DNA of 23,671 bases from contig JAJJLU010003936.1 in NCBI GenBank assembly GCA_023807065.1, positions 1 to 23,671 on the forward strand, given 5' to 3'. This stretch comes from Isotricha intestinalis. Lineage: Eukaryota; Ciliophora; Litostomatea; Vestibuliferida; Isotrichidae. The notes beneath the pieces were generated by a model that ran no database searches, had not been told where the DNA came from, and worked only from the letters and a program-made list of their open reading frames with translations. This document shows, in pieces, positions 8,041 through 16,025 of this stretch; within the stretch, counting starts at the first letter, position 1, and every line of letters begins with the position of its first letter. Position numbers and translations under genes: made by a program.

Positions 8041-10020
8041 TTAATAGTTAAATGAATAGGATTGTATTTTATTTAATGTTTGATTCCCTGAATAAATGTT
8101 ATATTTTTTTTTTAAATAATCTATTCCAAATGAATTTAAATTATAATTATTAATATTAGAATTAGAATTAGTATTAATATTAGTATTAGTATTATTATTA
8201 TTTAAATTAAAAGTATTGAAATTATTTTTTAAATTTTCATTAACAATCCCTTTTAAATAAATTTCTCTTGCACTTGTAATATAATTATCATAATTATTTA
8301 ATTTATAATTTGAATAATAATTAATATTATCATAATTTAAAGAAAAATCAGAATATTTTTTATATAATTCATTTAAATAGTCAATTTTTTCTTTTTGATA
8401 ATTATTAACTGATTTCGAATCAATAATTGAATTACTATTATTAGAAATTCTTCTTTTATTATTTTTACTTTTTTCAAAATTAAAATTATTTTTTCCTTCA
8501 TTATCTTGATTTAAATATTTATAATATAAATAACTTGCATCATTTTTATTTTCTACATTATTTTTTTTATAATTAATATTTTCTTTTCTATAATTTGGAG
8601 TTAAATTTTGTTTTTTTTTATTTTCTTCATAAGAAAATAAATGAGGTTTTTCATTTATATTATTTTTATTCATTCTATCACTATTTAATAAATTTGGTGT
8701 ATTTTTAATATAATTATTATATGTAGGTTCAATTTTTCTATTATTTGGAGTTAAATTTTCTTTTAATATATTTAATTGATATACCTTATTTATTGATGGA
8801 GATTTTACTTTTTGATTTTTTTCTTCTTCTTTTTTTTCTAATTTTTTCTGAGTTTTAAATTTAATTTCTTTTATATCTTTTAAATTATTTATTTCATTCA
8901 ATTCTTTTTCATTATTATTACTAAAATTGATTATTTTATCTTTTATCTTCTTTTCATTATTATTTAATAATAAATTAATATTAAATTGATAATTTTCAAC
9001 ATTTTTAATTTCATTAGTTTTTTCATTCTTTAATTCAATAATATTATTATAATTTTTCTTATTATCATTTTTACTTTTTTTTTCCTCTAAATTATTTTGC
9101 AAAATTAAATCATTTTCTTTTTTAAATTTATCACATTTTTGAATAATATCTAAACTAGGATTTTCAATTAAATAAACAGCATATTTCATTCCATTAAAAG
9201 GAAAAGAATTTTTTAAAAGAGGAGGAGGTAAAATAATTAAACAAGGAGTTTTTTCATTTCCAAAACCTTCAATTGACTGAAATTCTTTTTTATTATAATA
9301 ATAATAATTGATTGTTCTTTTTTCATATGGTAAAATATTAAAAGTTAGAAGTGGATCATGTAATAGCATATGTAAACATAAATCAAATAAACTTTTTAAT
9401 AATATATTAAATTGTTTATCATTAATTGATTCTTTTAAATCATTTTTATCAAAATTAAAAGTATATAAATTACTTATATTAATTAATTTATTTTTTATAT
9501 TATCAATATTTTCATTTTTTAATTTGAAAATATCAAAAAAATGTTCTTGGAAAAGAGGAATAAATTTTGAAAAAATTAATTTTTTTTCTTCATCTGAATT
9601 GATTTTAATATCTAAGCAAAATAATAAAGAATTAAATTTTTTATCAATAATATTTTTAGTTTCAAAATAAGTTAAATTAGTTAAATCTTGACAAATATGA
9701 GAAATGAAAATATAATTATCAATAAAATTATCAAAAGGAGCTAATAATTCAGTTTCAGTTAAATTTTCCCATAATTTTTTAAATTCTGAGGGAAGAAAAA
9801 ATTGAACTGAAGTATTATTTCCTCCTCTTTTATTTTCATTCATTAATTTTTGTAATTTTTTATTTGAATTTTCTAATATTTTTATTCTTGTTTCATATTG
9901 AAGAATATTTTTCTTCAATTCATTAAAATTTTTCTTATAATATTCTAATTCTTCTTCTTTATTTTCAAATATATCATTCTCTGACAATGATTTTTCTGAT
10001 TCGATACTATTATAATCCAT
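8041..10020 (-). CDS. Coiled-coil protein with conserved-looking central domain and disordered Asn/Lys-rich tail
   Basis: This encodes 659 residues, ATG to TAA. Residues about 20-68 form an acidic/basic coiled coil. Residues 70-310 look globular, with mixed hydrophobic sequence, several aromatic residues, a PSEFKKLWENL block near 77-87, and an ILPPPLL motif near 270. This is the part most likely to have homologues. From about 310 to the end the protein is low-complexity Asn/Lys/Glu/Tyr with recurrent TPN(N/Y)R motifs, which are candidate Ser/Thr-Pro or docking motifs. I do not recognise the family. The architecture (coiled coil, compact domain, long tail) resembles basal-body or cytoskeletal proteins of ciliates, but that is only an impression. 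It converges with the NBR1-like gene at 94 nt spacing. Confidence 0.75.
   Translation of the reverse strand: MDYNSIESEKSLSENDIFENKEEELEYYKKNFNELKKNILQYETRIKILENSNKKLQKLMNENKRGGNNTSVQFFLPSEFKKLWENLTETELLAPFDNFIDNYIFISHICQDLTNLTYFETKNIIDKKFNSLLFCLDIKINSDEEKKLIFSKFIPLFQEHFFDIFKLKNENIDNIKNKLINISNLYTFNFDKNDLKESINDKQFNILLKSLFDLCLHMLLHDPLLTFNILPYEKRTINYYYYNKKEFQSIEGFGNEKTPCLIILPPPLLKNSFPFNGMKYAVYLIENPSLDIIQKCDKFKKENDLILQNNLEEKKSKNDNKKNYNNIIELKNEKTNEIKNVENYQFNINLLLNNNEKKIKDKIINFSNNNEKELNEINNLKDIKEIKFKTQKKLEKKEEEKNQKVKSPSINKVYQLNILKENLTPNNRKIEPTYNNYIKNTPNLLNSDRMNKNNINEKPHLFSYEENKKKQNLTPNYRKENINYKKNNVENKNDASYLYYKYLNQDNEGKNNFNFEKSKNNKRRISNNSNSIIDSKSVNNYQKEKIDYLNELYKKYSDFSLNYDNINYYSNYKLNNYDNYITSAREIYLKGIVNENLKNNFNTFNLNNNNTNTNINTNSNSNINNYNLNSFGIDYLKKKYNIYSGNQTLNKIQSYSFNY
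8146..8206 (-). repeat. Microsatellite-like (AAT/ACT) repeat in coding sequence
   Basis: On the coding (-) strand this is a run of AAT, ACT and ATT codons encoding alternating Asn and Thr/Ser/Ile (NNNNTNTNINTNSNSNINN). The 6-nt periodicity points to replication slippage. It lies in the disordered tail of the 8041-10020 gene, so length change would be tolerated. Confidence 0.7.
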
Positions 10021-10692
10021 TTTATTTTTGAGGAATTGATTTTATATATTTTTTATTTATTCTAAATTACTTTTAATTTATTTATTTGTTTATATTAAAA
10101 TTATTTAAAACTTTTTTAATTTCATTTTTTTTTTGACTTTTATTTTATTTTTTTTTTATCAGACAAAATTCACCATATTTTTTTTAGTCAGCATTTTTTT
10201 CTAAGGTGATAAAGAAATTTGTCATCATTTATTATTTGAAATTTTATTTTAAATTTATTATTATTTATATCAAATTATTTTTTTATGGTATATTTACTTT
10301 CAAATAATAAATTAAAAACTATTAAAAACAAGGTAATTATTTTTTTTCTTTACCATTAAAAAATTATTTAATAAAGGTTATATTTTTTATTTATCTTTTT
10401 TTAATTATAATAACATCAAGTCTTTCTTAAAAATTTAATGTTATAGTTTTTGAGGACAAAATGATGTTAAATAAAATAGACTTTTGTGAATATTAATTCT
10501 TAATATATTGAATTAATAATTTTAAGATTTCAAACATTTTTTTTAATTAAAAAAAGATTTTTTATTAAAGATAATATAATTATTTACATTCATTATTTTT
10601 TTTTATTTTAGTTTATTCTTAGTTTTTTAATTTAAATATTAATTTCATTTTTGATATTTATTATTTTATAAATCCTTAAATATTTTTTATAA
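10021..10692. other. 672-nt intergenic region between divergent genes, with one foldable segment
   Basis: No reading frame is seen. A foldable segment lies at 10155-10223: GACAAAATT (10162-10170) with AAATTTGTC (10215-10223, one mismatch), CACC (10171-10174) with GGTG (10205-10208), and as an alternative TTTATCA (10155-10161) with TGATAAA (10207-10213). A weaker 7-bp pair, ATAACAT/ATGTTAT, lies at 10410-10444. The region is unusually long for this gene-dense window. It is likely a bidirectional promoter or hides a small RNA; neither can be shown here. Confidence 0.4.
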
Positions 10693-11226
10693 ATGGAAGA
10701 AGAAAATCCAATTATAACAGAAAATTTAATTAAAAAACCATTATTTTACTATGATTATTTATCAGATGAATCATGTGATAATATAAAAAAAATATTAGAT
10801 AATAATTTTTTCACAAATAAAATAAATGAATCTTTAATTCATTTTAAACCAATCAGATTTCAAACTAAAAATTTTATAGAATTACCTCCTTTAAAAAATT
10901 TAAAGCAAAAAATAATGAATGAGAAAAAATCAAATAAAAAAATAAGTAAAAATCATTTAAATTCAAAAAGTTTAAATGATATAGGTTCAAATGAATTTAT
11001 AAATTTAATCCAAAATAATAAATTAAAAAATAGAAAAATTCAATTACCAAAATTAAAAAAAAATCCTCCTAAAGATAAATTTCCAATTAAATATAAATCA
11101 AATTATATAGATCAAGTAGAAAAAAATTTTATAAAACCTTATTTAAATAAAGATAATATAATTTATGATGATTTTTTAGAAAATAAAAGATCTCGAATTC
11201 CCTTTAATTTCATAATCAATAAATAA
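10693..11226 (+). CDS. Small unrecognised basic protein
   Basis: This encodes 177 residues, ATG to TAA. The N-terminus is acidic (MEEENP), followed by a Phe/Tyr/Asp-rich stretch (FYYDYLSDE) near 18-26 that may be helical. The middle is Lys/Asn-rich with several Pro-Leu-Lys motifs (PPLKNLK near 64, QLPKLKK near 117), and the C-terminus (KRSRIPFNFIINK) is basic. No domain, signal peptide or transmembrane segment is evident. Uninterrupted reading over 177 codons in such AT-rich DNA, and a codon use like the neighbours, make it a credible gene. It is followed by the GTPase gene 84 nt away on the same strand. Confidence 0.65.
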   Translation: MEEENPIITENLIKKPLFYYDYLSDESCDNIKKILDNNFFTNKINESLIHFKPIRFQTKNFIELPPLKNLKQKIMNEKKSNKKISKNHLNSKSLNDIGSNEFINLIQNNKLKNRKIQLPKLKKNPPKDKFPIKYKSNYIDQVEKNFIKPYLNKDNIIYDDFLENKRSRIPFNFIINK

Positions 11227-11310
11227 TATTTTAAGATATATAATATTATTTTAAAAATAAAGAAAAAAAAAAATAAAAAAAAAGAAAAAATAAAATTATT
11301 AATTTTGAAA

Positions 11311-12225
11311 ATGGGAGTTTGTTGTATTCATAATAATTCAGTAGAACCTCAAAATATAGTTGATATACCAAATATAAGAAAAATGACAATCCAATCAAAT
11401 AAAAGTAATAGAGAAAAAAAATTAGAAAAAAATATATTAGAAAATGAGAAAAAAAAAGATGATGAGAATAAAAATATTGAAAATAAAAAAATAAATGATA
11501 AAAATATAAATGAAGAAAAGAAAGATAATTCTTCATATATTCAATATAAAAATATAAGTTCAAATTCTCAAATAAATGCAGGAAAAGAAACAAATAGAAA
11601 TTCACATATTTCAGACAATAAAAAACAAAATAATAATATTAGTAATAAGGAAATAAAAATGATAAAAAAAGATAAAATATTAGAAAAGAAAAAAAATAAA
11701 AAAGAAATAAATTTAGTAATATTAGGTGAAAAAAATATAGGAAAATCATGTTTTGTAATAAAATTTGTAGAAAATATTTTTGAAAAAATATATATTCCAA
11801 CAATAGGATTAGAATTAAAAAAAAAAATAGTATCATATAATACACATCAATATCAATTAAATTTTATAGTAACATCAGGAAATGATTATAAAGAAGATTA
11901 TATAAATTATTATAATGAAGCAGATTTTTTTTTAGTTTTCTATGATATAACTAATAAAAATAGTTTTGATAAAATTAAAGATATTTTTCATAATGAAATT
12001 CATAAATATTTTTTTCAATATAATGATGGTACTCCTAATATTATTTTATTAGGTAATAAAATTGATTTAGAAAATGAAAGAGTGGTTTTAAATGAAGATG
12101 TTGATAAATTTTGTAAAGAAAATCAATTAATTCATTATGATATTTCTGTTAAATCTAATAAAAATATTAATTTGTTAATGAATATTATACTTAAAGCTTT
12201 TGATCAAGTTTCTTATGTTGGATAA
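11311..12225 (+). CDS. N-myristoylated/palmitoylated Ras/Rab-like small GTPase
   Basis: The start is set at the ATG at 11311. It gives MGVCC, an N-terminus with Gly2 for myristoylation and C4/C5 for palmitoylation. An in-frame TTG two codons earlier is not a likely start. The protein has 304 residues. Residues 10-130 are a Lys/Asn-rich disordered linker, and about 132-300 form the G domain. G1 is GEKNIGKS (139-146). G2 is T164 in a PTIG context. G3 is VTSGN (187-191) instead of DTAGQ, so the Mg-water Asp and the catalytic Gln are both replaced. G4 is NKID (249-252) and G5 SVK (279-281). The C-terminus SYVG has no Cys, so no prenylation. Dual N-terminal acylation in place of C-terminal prenylation resembles plant ARA6-type Rab5. 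Likely role: endomembrane or plasma-membrane trafficking or signalling, with slow or absent GTP hydrolysis (inference). Confidence 0.85.
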   Translation: MGVCCIHNNSVEPQNIVDIPNIRKMTIQSNKSNREKKLEKNILENEKKKDDENKNIENKKINDKNINEEKKDNSSYIQYKNISSNSQINAGKETNRNSHISDNKKQNNNISNKEIKMIKKDKILEKKKNKKEINLVILGEKNIGKSCFVIKFVENIFEKIYIPTIGLELKKKIVSYNTHQYQLNFIVTSGNDYKEDYINYYNEADFFLVFYDITNKNSFDKIKDIFHNEIHKYFFQYNDGTPNIILLGNKIDLENERVVLNEDVDKFCKENQLIHYDISVKSNKNINLLMNIILKAFDQVSYVG

Positions 12226-12486
12226 AACAATTTCTTTTAGGATTTTTTTTGAAAAAAATATATCTGTATTATATTGTTTTTTGTTTTTCAAATGATTTAA
12301 TTTTATAAAGATTGAATTTTACAACATTTGTAATCATATTAAATCTTATAATAATAAATAATATATTTTTAATTTATATAATATATTTTATATTTTTTTT
12401 CAAAAAAGTTTTTTTATGAAAATAAAGCATCTAAAAAATTATATAAATACTCAAATTAATAATTAATATTTTTTAAATAGAAAAAA
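12226..12486. other. Intergenic region, nothing specific seen
   Basis: 261 nt of A/T-rich sequence lies between the GTPase stop and the RING-gene ATG on the same strand. No frame, repeat or fold stands out. It should hold the GTPase 3' UTR and the RING-gene promoter. Confidence 0.5.
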
Positions 12487-13416
12487 ATGGAAAGGTTTCA
12501 AAATTCAAACAATTCAAATTCTTATATAATAAATACTCCAGTAAGAAAAAAAATATAAAATAACATATAGATTGATACTTACTTTTTTAATGATAATGAG
12601 AAAAAATTATTAATTAAAGCTCCAATTACTTCTTTGACTTTAACAGGATGTAATAATAGAATAATACTTCAAAATTCAATTACCAATTTAATAATTAATG
12701 GAAATAGAAATTATATGAATGCACCAGATAATAGAGGAAATTTAATTAATGTAGTTTTCAATGGAAATGAAAATAAAATTAAATTAATATATAATTCTAA
12801 TGTAAGTCAAATTCAAAATGGTTATAATAATAAAATATATATTGGAGGAAGATTATTAAATAATAATAATATAAATCATCAAAATTCAAATCATCAAACA
12901 TTTAATTTTGGAAATTCAAATTTTTCAATAAATATAAATGGACAAAATGGAATGAATATATTTGATACAAATCAATTATTAAATATAATAAATTCTTCAA
13001 TAAATAATTTAGGAATGAATTTTAATTTTGGAAATTATAATAATAATCAAGAAGAAGTAGAATATAATTTTAATAATAATATTAATGTACGAAATTTAGA
13101 TGATTATTATCAAGAAGAATTAGAAAATGAAATAGAAGAAGAAGAAGAAAATGATCATAATAATATAATGAAAAAAAAATCAGAAATAATTTTAAATATG
13201 GATGAATTTCAATATAAACATATATTAAAATATAGTTCTAGAAAAGAAGATTCTTGTGCTATTTGTTTAAAAAAATTTAAAGGCACTGATATTATAAAAG
13301 AATTTTGTTGTAAACATATTTTTCATAAAAAATGCTTGTTAAAATGGCTTCAAAAGTCTAATATTTGTCCTCTTTGTAAATACAATTTGATGGATTCAAT
13401 TAATCAAAATCAATAA
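12487..13416 (+). CDS. RING-H2 E3 ubiquitin ligase-like protein with N-terminal beta-solenoid-like repeats (two exons)
   Basis: Exon 1 is 12487-12540 (18 codons, from MERFQNSN) and exon 2 is 12571-13416; together they give 299 residues. Without removing the 30-nt intron there is no good ATG before the conserved N-terminal part. Residues about 35-111 show repeated G-x-N-x-I patterns (TGCNNRIIL, NGNENKIKL, NGYNNKIYI), suggesting short beta-strand turns of a solenoid. An Asn-rich and then Glu-rich acidic linker follows (112-215). The C-terminal RING-H2 has C247, C250, C265, H267, H270, C273, C284 and C287, in the C3H2C3 pattern. RING-H2 domains recruit E2-ubiquitin, so this is probably a soluble E3 ligase whose solenoid or Asn-rich part binds substrate (inference). 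No transmembrane segment is seen. Confidence 0.85.
12541..12570 (+). other. 30-nt GT-AG spliceosomal intron
   Basis: It begins GTAAG and ends ATAG, is almost entirely A/T inside, and lies after codon 18 in phase 0. Its length is a multiple of three, but it carries two in-frame stops (TAA 12556-12558 and TAG 12568-12570), so retention would end translation at once. Splicing joins the ATG at 12487 to the long downstream frame. Such tiny introns are typical of ciliates. Confidence 0.8.
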
Positions 13417-13544
13417 TATGAAAATTATCAATTTAAATTATTTTTAAAATTTAAATAATCAAATGTAAATTCTAATTTTAATGAATTTATTGTTATAATT
13501 AATTATTATTTTTTATTTATATTATTTTTATAATGTAAAAAAAT

Positions 13545-14550
13545 TTATGTGTTCAATTTTTCTATATTCAAAATACTTTGAAAAGTATTATTCACAAAAA
13601 TTTTTGTTTCATTTTCTATATTATCGAAATTTTCTTTTTTTTTCTTTTTTAAATTGATTAATATTAGAAATAAAAGATATATTATTTAAATTTTGAATTT
13701 CATATTTTTCACTTTTTCTATTGTCTTTTAACAATTTTTCCAAATATTGATTTTATTCTCTATTAAATTTTCCCTTTTCAATTATCTTTAATTTATTTAT
13801 ATTTTCTTTTAAATTTTGATTTTTATCATCTAATTTAATAACATTATTTATTATTATTTTTCATTTTAAAATTTCATTTTCTTTTTTAAATATTAAACAA
13901 AATTTCTATACTTTTTAATTGTTTATTTTCTTCTTCTAATTGTTTAATTTTTTTTAAAAAATATATTATATTAATTTCTTAATTAAGATTATTTTTACTA
14001 ATTTTATTATTATAATTAGGCTTTAATAAACAATTTAATTAATTTTTTATTTTAATATTTTCTTCATTTATAAACAATAATTCATTTTTCAAAGACATAA
14101 TAATTTTCATTTGATTTTCATTAAACAACACTTTTTATTAGAATAAATTGTTGAAGAATTTTGACTTTGAAGAATAGGAGTTTTATTTCAAATTTTTCAA
14201 AATTAAATTTCCTATTTCCTCTTAAATTATTATTATATATATTACCAATAATATTATTAATTGATAAATCCATTTTTTTATTTGGAGTTCTAAATTCAAT
14301 TATATGATGTAATAATCTTCCTTTTATTGGAGATATCACTCTTTCATTTTTCATTTCTAATCTTAAAGATGTGTTTAAAACTTTTTTTTTTAATTCTTTT
14401 TTATTTTCTTTTTTAATATTTTTTATATTTTTTTACTTGTTGGAATAAATAATTTCCTATTTATTGGAGTTATTTGAGTCTTTAATTTTAAAGAATATTT
14501 TATTTTATTTTAGTTTTTGGGTTTTTTGGAGAATTTAAAATATTATCCAT
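13545..14550 (-). pseudogene. Broken coiled-coil protein gene (frameshifts, internal TAA/TGA stops, one intron-like segment)
   Basis: On the minus strand the ATG at 14550 starts MDNILNSPKNPKTK, and coding-like sequence runs to a TAA at 13547-13545, about 320 residues, scattered over three frames. The longest intact piece (about 14406-14121) contains SPIKGRLLHH and EFRTPNKK motifs. An upstream piece contains TQITPINRKLF and is joined to it in frame if a 29-nt GT-AG segment (14436-14408) is removed. Other breaks are 1-nt changes in poly-A runs and a 5-nt TAAAA duplication near the start. Later pieces are clear coiled coil (a KQLEEENKQLK block, then KDNRKSEKYEIQNL). Several internal TAA codons sit where Gln would fit. 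The N-terminal part with repeated (S/T)P(I/N)(K/N) motifs suggests a microtubule- or kinase-linked protein, but no family is recognised. An intact copy elsewhere would settle the matter. Confidence 0.55.
14408..14436 (-). other. Possible 29-nt GT-AG intron inside the broken gene
   Basis: Read on the minus strand it starts GTAAAAAAAT and ends AAAAAAG. Removing it joins the frame ending at a Pro-Thr with the Lys-rich frame that leads into the longest intact piece. Size and ends resemble the intron at 12541-12570. In such A-rich sequence a chance GT-AG pair is quite possible. Confidence 0.35.
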
Positions 14551-14936
14551 TATAATAATTTTTATTTTTCCAAATGAAAATTATAATTATTTAATTAATA
14601 AAGTAGAACAATAAAAATCAATCTCTTTTACCTAACTCTTTTATATCAAAGAGTTATTAAAAAATAAAACAAACTATTTTTGATAAGAACATTAAAAAAA
14701 TGTTTACATCTTTTGATTTTTAAGAAACCCAATAATAAAATCTTCTATATTTTTCAAAAAAAAATAAAAAAAATAAAAATATAAAACATTGATAAAATAT
14801 CTTGAAAATAAACAACAAAAAAAAAAAATATAAAAGAGAAAAAAGAAAGAAAAAAGTGTTTTGATCGAAAAATAGTTAAAACATGAAATTAAAGAATATA
14901 AAAATGAGGAAATGAAAATAAAAAATAAATAAAAAA
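14551..14936. other. 386-nt intergenic/leader region with a perfect hairpin
   Basis: It lies between the broken gene (-) and the AT-hook gene (+). A perfect 9-bp stem, TAACTCTTT (14633-14641) with AAAGAGTTA (14648-14656), has a 6-nt loop. From about 14750 the + strand becomes nearly pure purine/A, as expected of a 5' leader, and ends in two small upstream reading frames just before the ATG at 14937. Confidence 0.55.
14883..14932 (+). promoter_or_regulatory. Two overlapping upstream ORFs before the AT-hook gene
   Basis: A uORF of 10 codons (14883-14915, ending TGA) overlaps a uORF of 6 codons (14912-14932, ending TAA) through ATGA. The second ends 4 nt before the main ATG at 14937. If the transcript starts upstream of 14883, these would reduce or gate initiation at the main start. 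The transcription start is unknown. Confidence 0.35.
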
Positions 14937-15842
14937 ATGAATATAGAAAAATATTGGTTTTTAAAAGACAATTTGAATATAAATCCTAATTCAGAATTTG
15001 AATTTTTATTCAACAAAGAAATTAATTGTTCAAATAATTCAACAAAAGAAAAATCAGATAATATAGATATATCTCTTCAAGATGAAGATTTAATTGATTT
15101 CATAAATAACAAAAAAGAAAATGTTTTTACAAATGATAATGTGGATGATATAGATGGCATTTTCATGAATCCAAATATACCAATGGAAGAAGAATTTGAA
15201 AAAAATACTTTAAAACATATTGAATTCAATGAATTTGAAAATGAAGAAAATAAAGATTTTACTAAAAAAAAAAGAGGAAGAAAATGCTTAAATGATAAAG
15301 ATAGAAATGATATTATACATACAAATTCAGATAAAGATAATGTAATCTATAAATTAAAAGTATATGTAATGAAAAATATATATTATATTATACCAGAATT
15401 ATATTTCAAATATAAAAAAATAAAAGTTAAATTGAATAGAATTGATGGTAATATTTTAAAAAATGGAAAAAAATCTTTCAATCTAGAATTTTTAAATTTA
15501 GCAATAAAAGATATATTAAATTTGATTAAATCTAAAAGACATAAAAATAATAAAAAAAGAGAAAATAAAGATATTATTAAAGAAATAGAAGAAATAGAAA
15601 TAATAAAAACAATATTAAATATGAAATTTCCAGAATTTATTGATCAAATTTTTAAGTTATCATCTGATGATTTTAAACAAAAGTTTGGATTTGAAAATGC
15701 TTTTTTATTTTCTGAAATTCAATTAAGTTATGAACAAAGAGAAACTATGGGTGATTTAATTAAAAATGGATTATTAAAACACTTTGAAAAAATTAAAGGA
15801 CGAAACAGAACAAAGAAATCAAACTCTCTTAACTCTTTCTAA
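14937..15842 (+). CDS. Putative AT-hook nuclear protein
   Basis: This encodes 301 residues, ATG to TAA. An acidic N-terminal half (residues 1-108, rich in Asp/Glu/Asn) is followed by the basic KKKRGRKC at 110-117, an AT-hook-like core (RGRK in place of RGRP). After it come HTNSDKDNVIYKLKVYVMKN and an alternating hydrophobic/basic C-terminal half (about 140-290), probably helical. The order, RGR(K/P) core, then H-T/N-S-D-N, then K-hydrophobic repeats and a C-terminal R/K-rich end, recalls a family I remember as common in ciliates and annotated only as hypothetical or AT-hook-like; I cannot verify this by search. Acidic plus AT-hook suggests a transcription or chromatin factor suited to AT-rich DNA. 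Family membership is inference. Confidence 0.7.
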   Translation: MNIEKYWFLKDNLNINPNSEFEFLFNKEINCSNNSTKEKSDNIDISLQDEDLIDFINNKKENVFTNDNVDDIDGIFMNPNIPMEEEFEKNTLKHIEFNEFENEENKDFTKKKRGRKCLNDKDRNDIIHTNSDKDNVIYKLKVYVMKNIYYIIPELYFKYKKIKVKLNRIDGNILKNGKKSFNLEFLNLAIKDILNLIKSKRHKNNKKRENKDIIKEIEEIEIIKTILNMKFPEFIDQIFKLSSDDFKQKFGFENAFLFSEIQLSYEQRETMGDLIKNGLLKHFEKIKGRNRTKKSNSLNSF

Positions 15843-16025
15843 AAAAAAATACATTTAAATAATAATTAATAAATAAAAAACATTTATAATAAACAGATAA
15901 TTAAATATTTAATTTTTCTTATTCAATTTTTTTTAATTAATTAGAATATAATTAAAAAATAAGATATTTAAAAAAGTTATTATATTTATTGACTTTATTT
16001 TTTTTAAAAAAAAATAATTAAAAAA
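15843..16025. other. Short intergenic spacer, nothing seen
   Basis: 183 nt of A/T runs separate the AT-hook gene from the WD40 gene on the same strand. No signal beyond an A-rich run before the ATG. Confidence 0.5.

Noticed and set aside
9308..9670. 120-codon open frame on + strand
   Set aside because: It lies fully inside the 659-residue gene on the opposite strand.
11246..11845. Two Tyr/Phe/Leu-rich frames on - strand
   Set aside because: They are antisense to the Lys/Asn-rich linker of the GTPase gene, which has a clear domain in sense.
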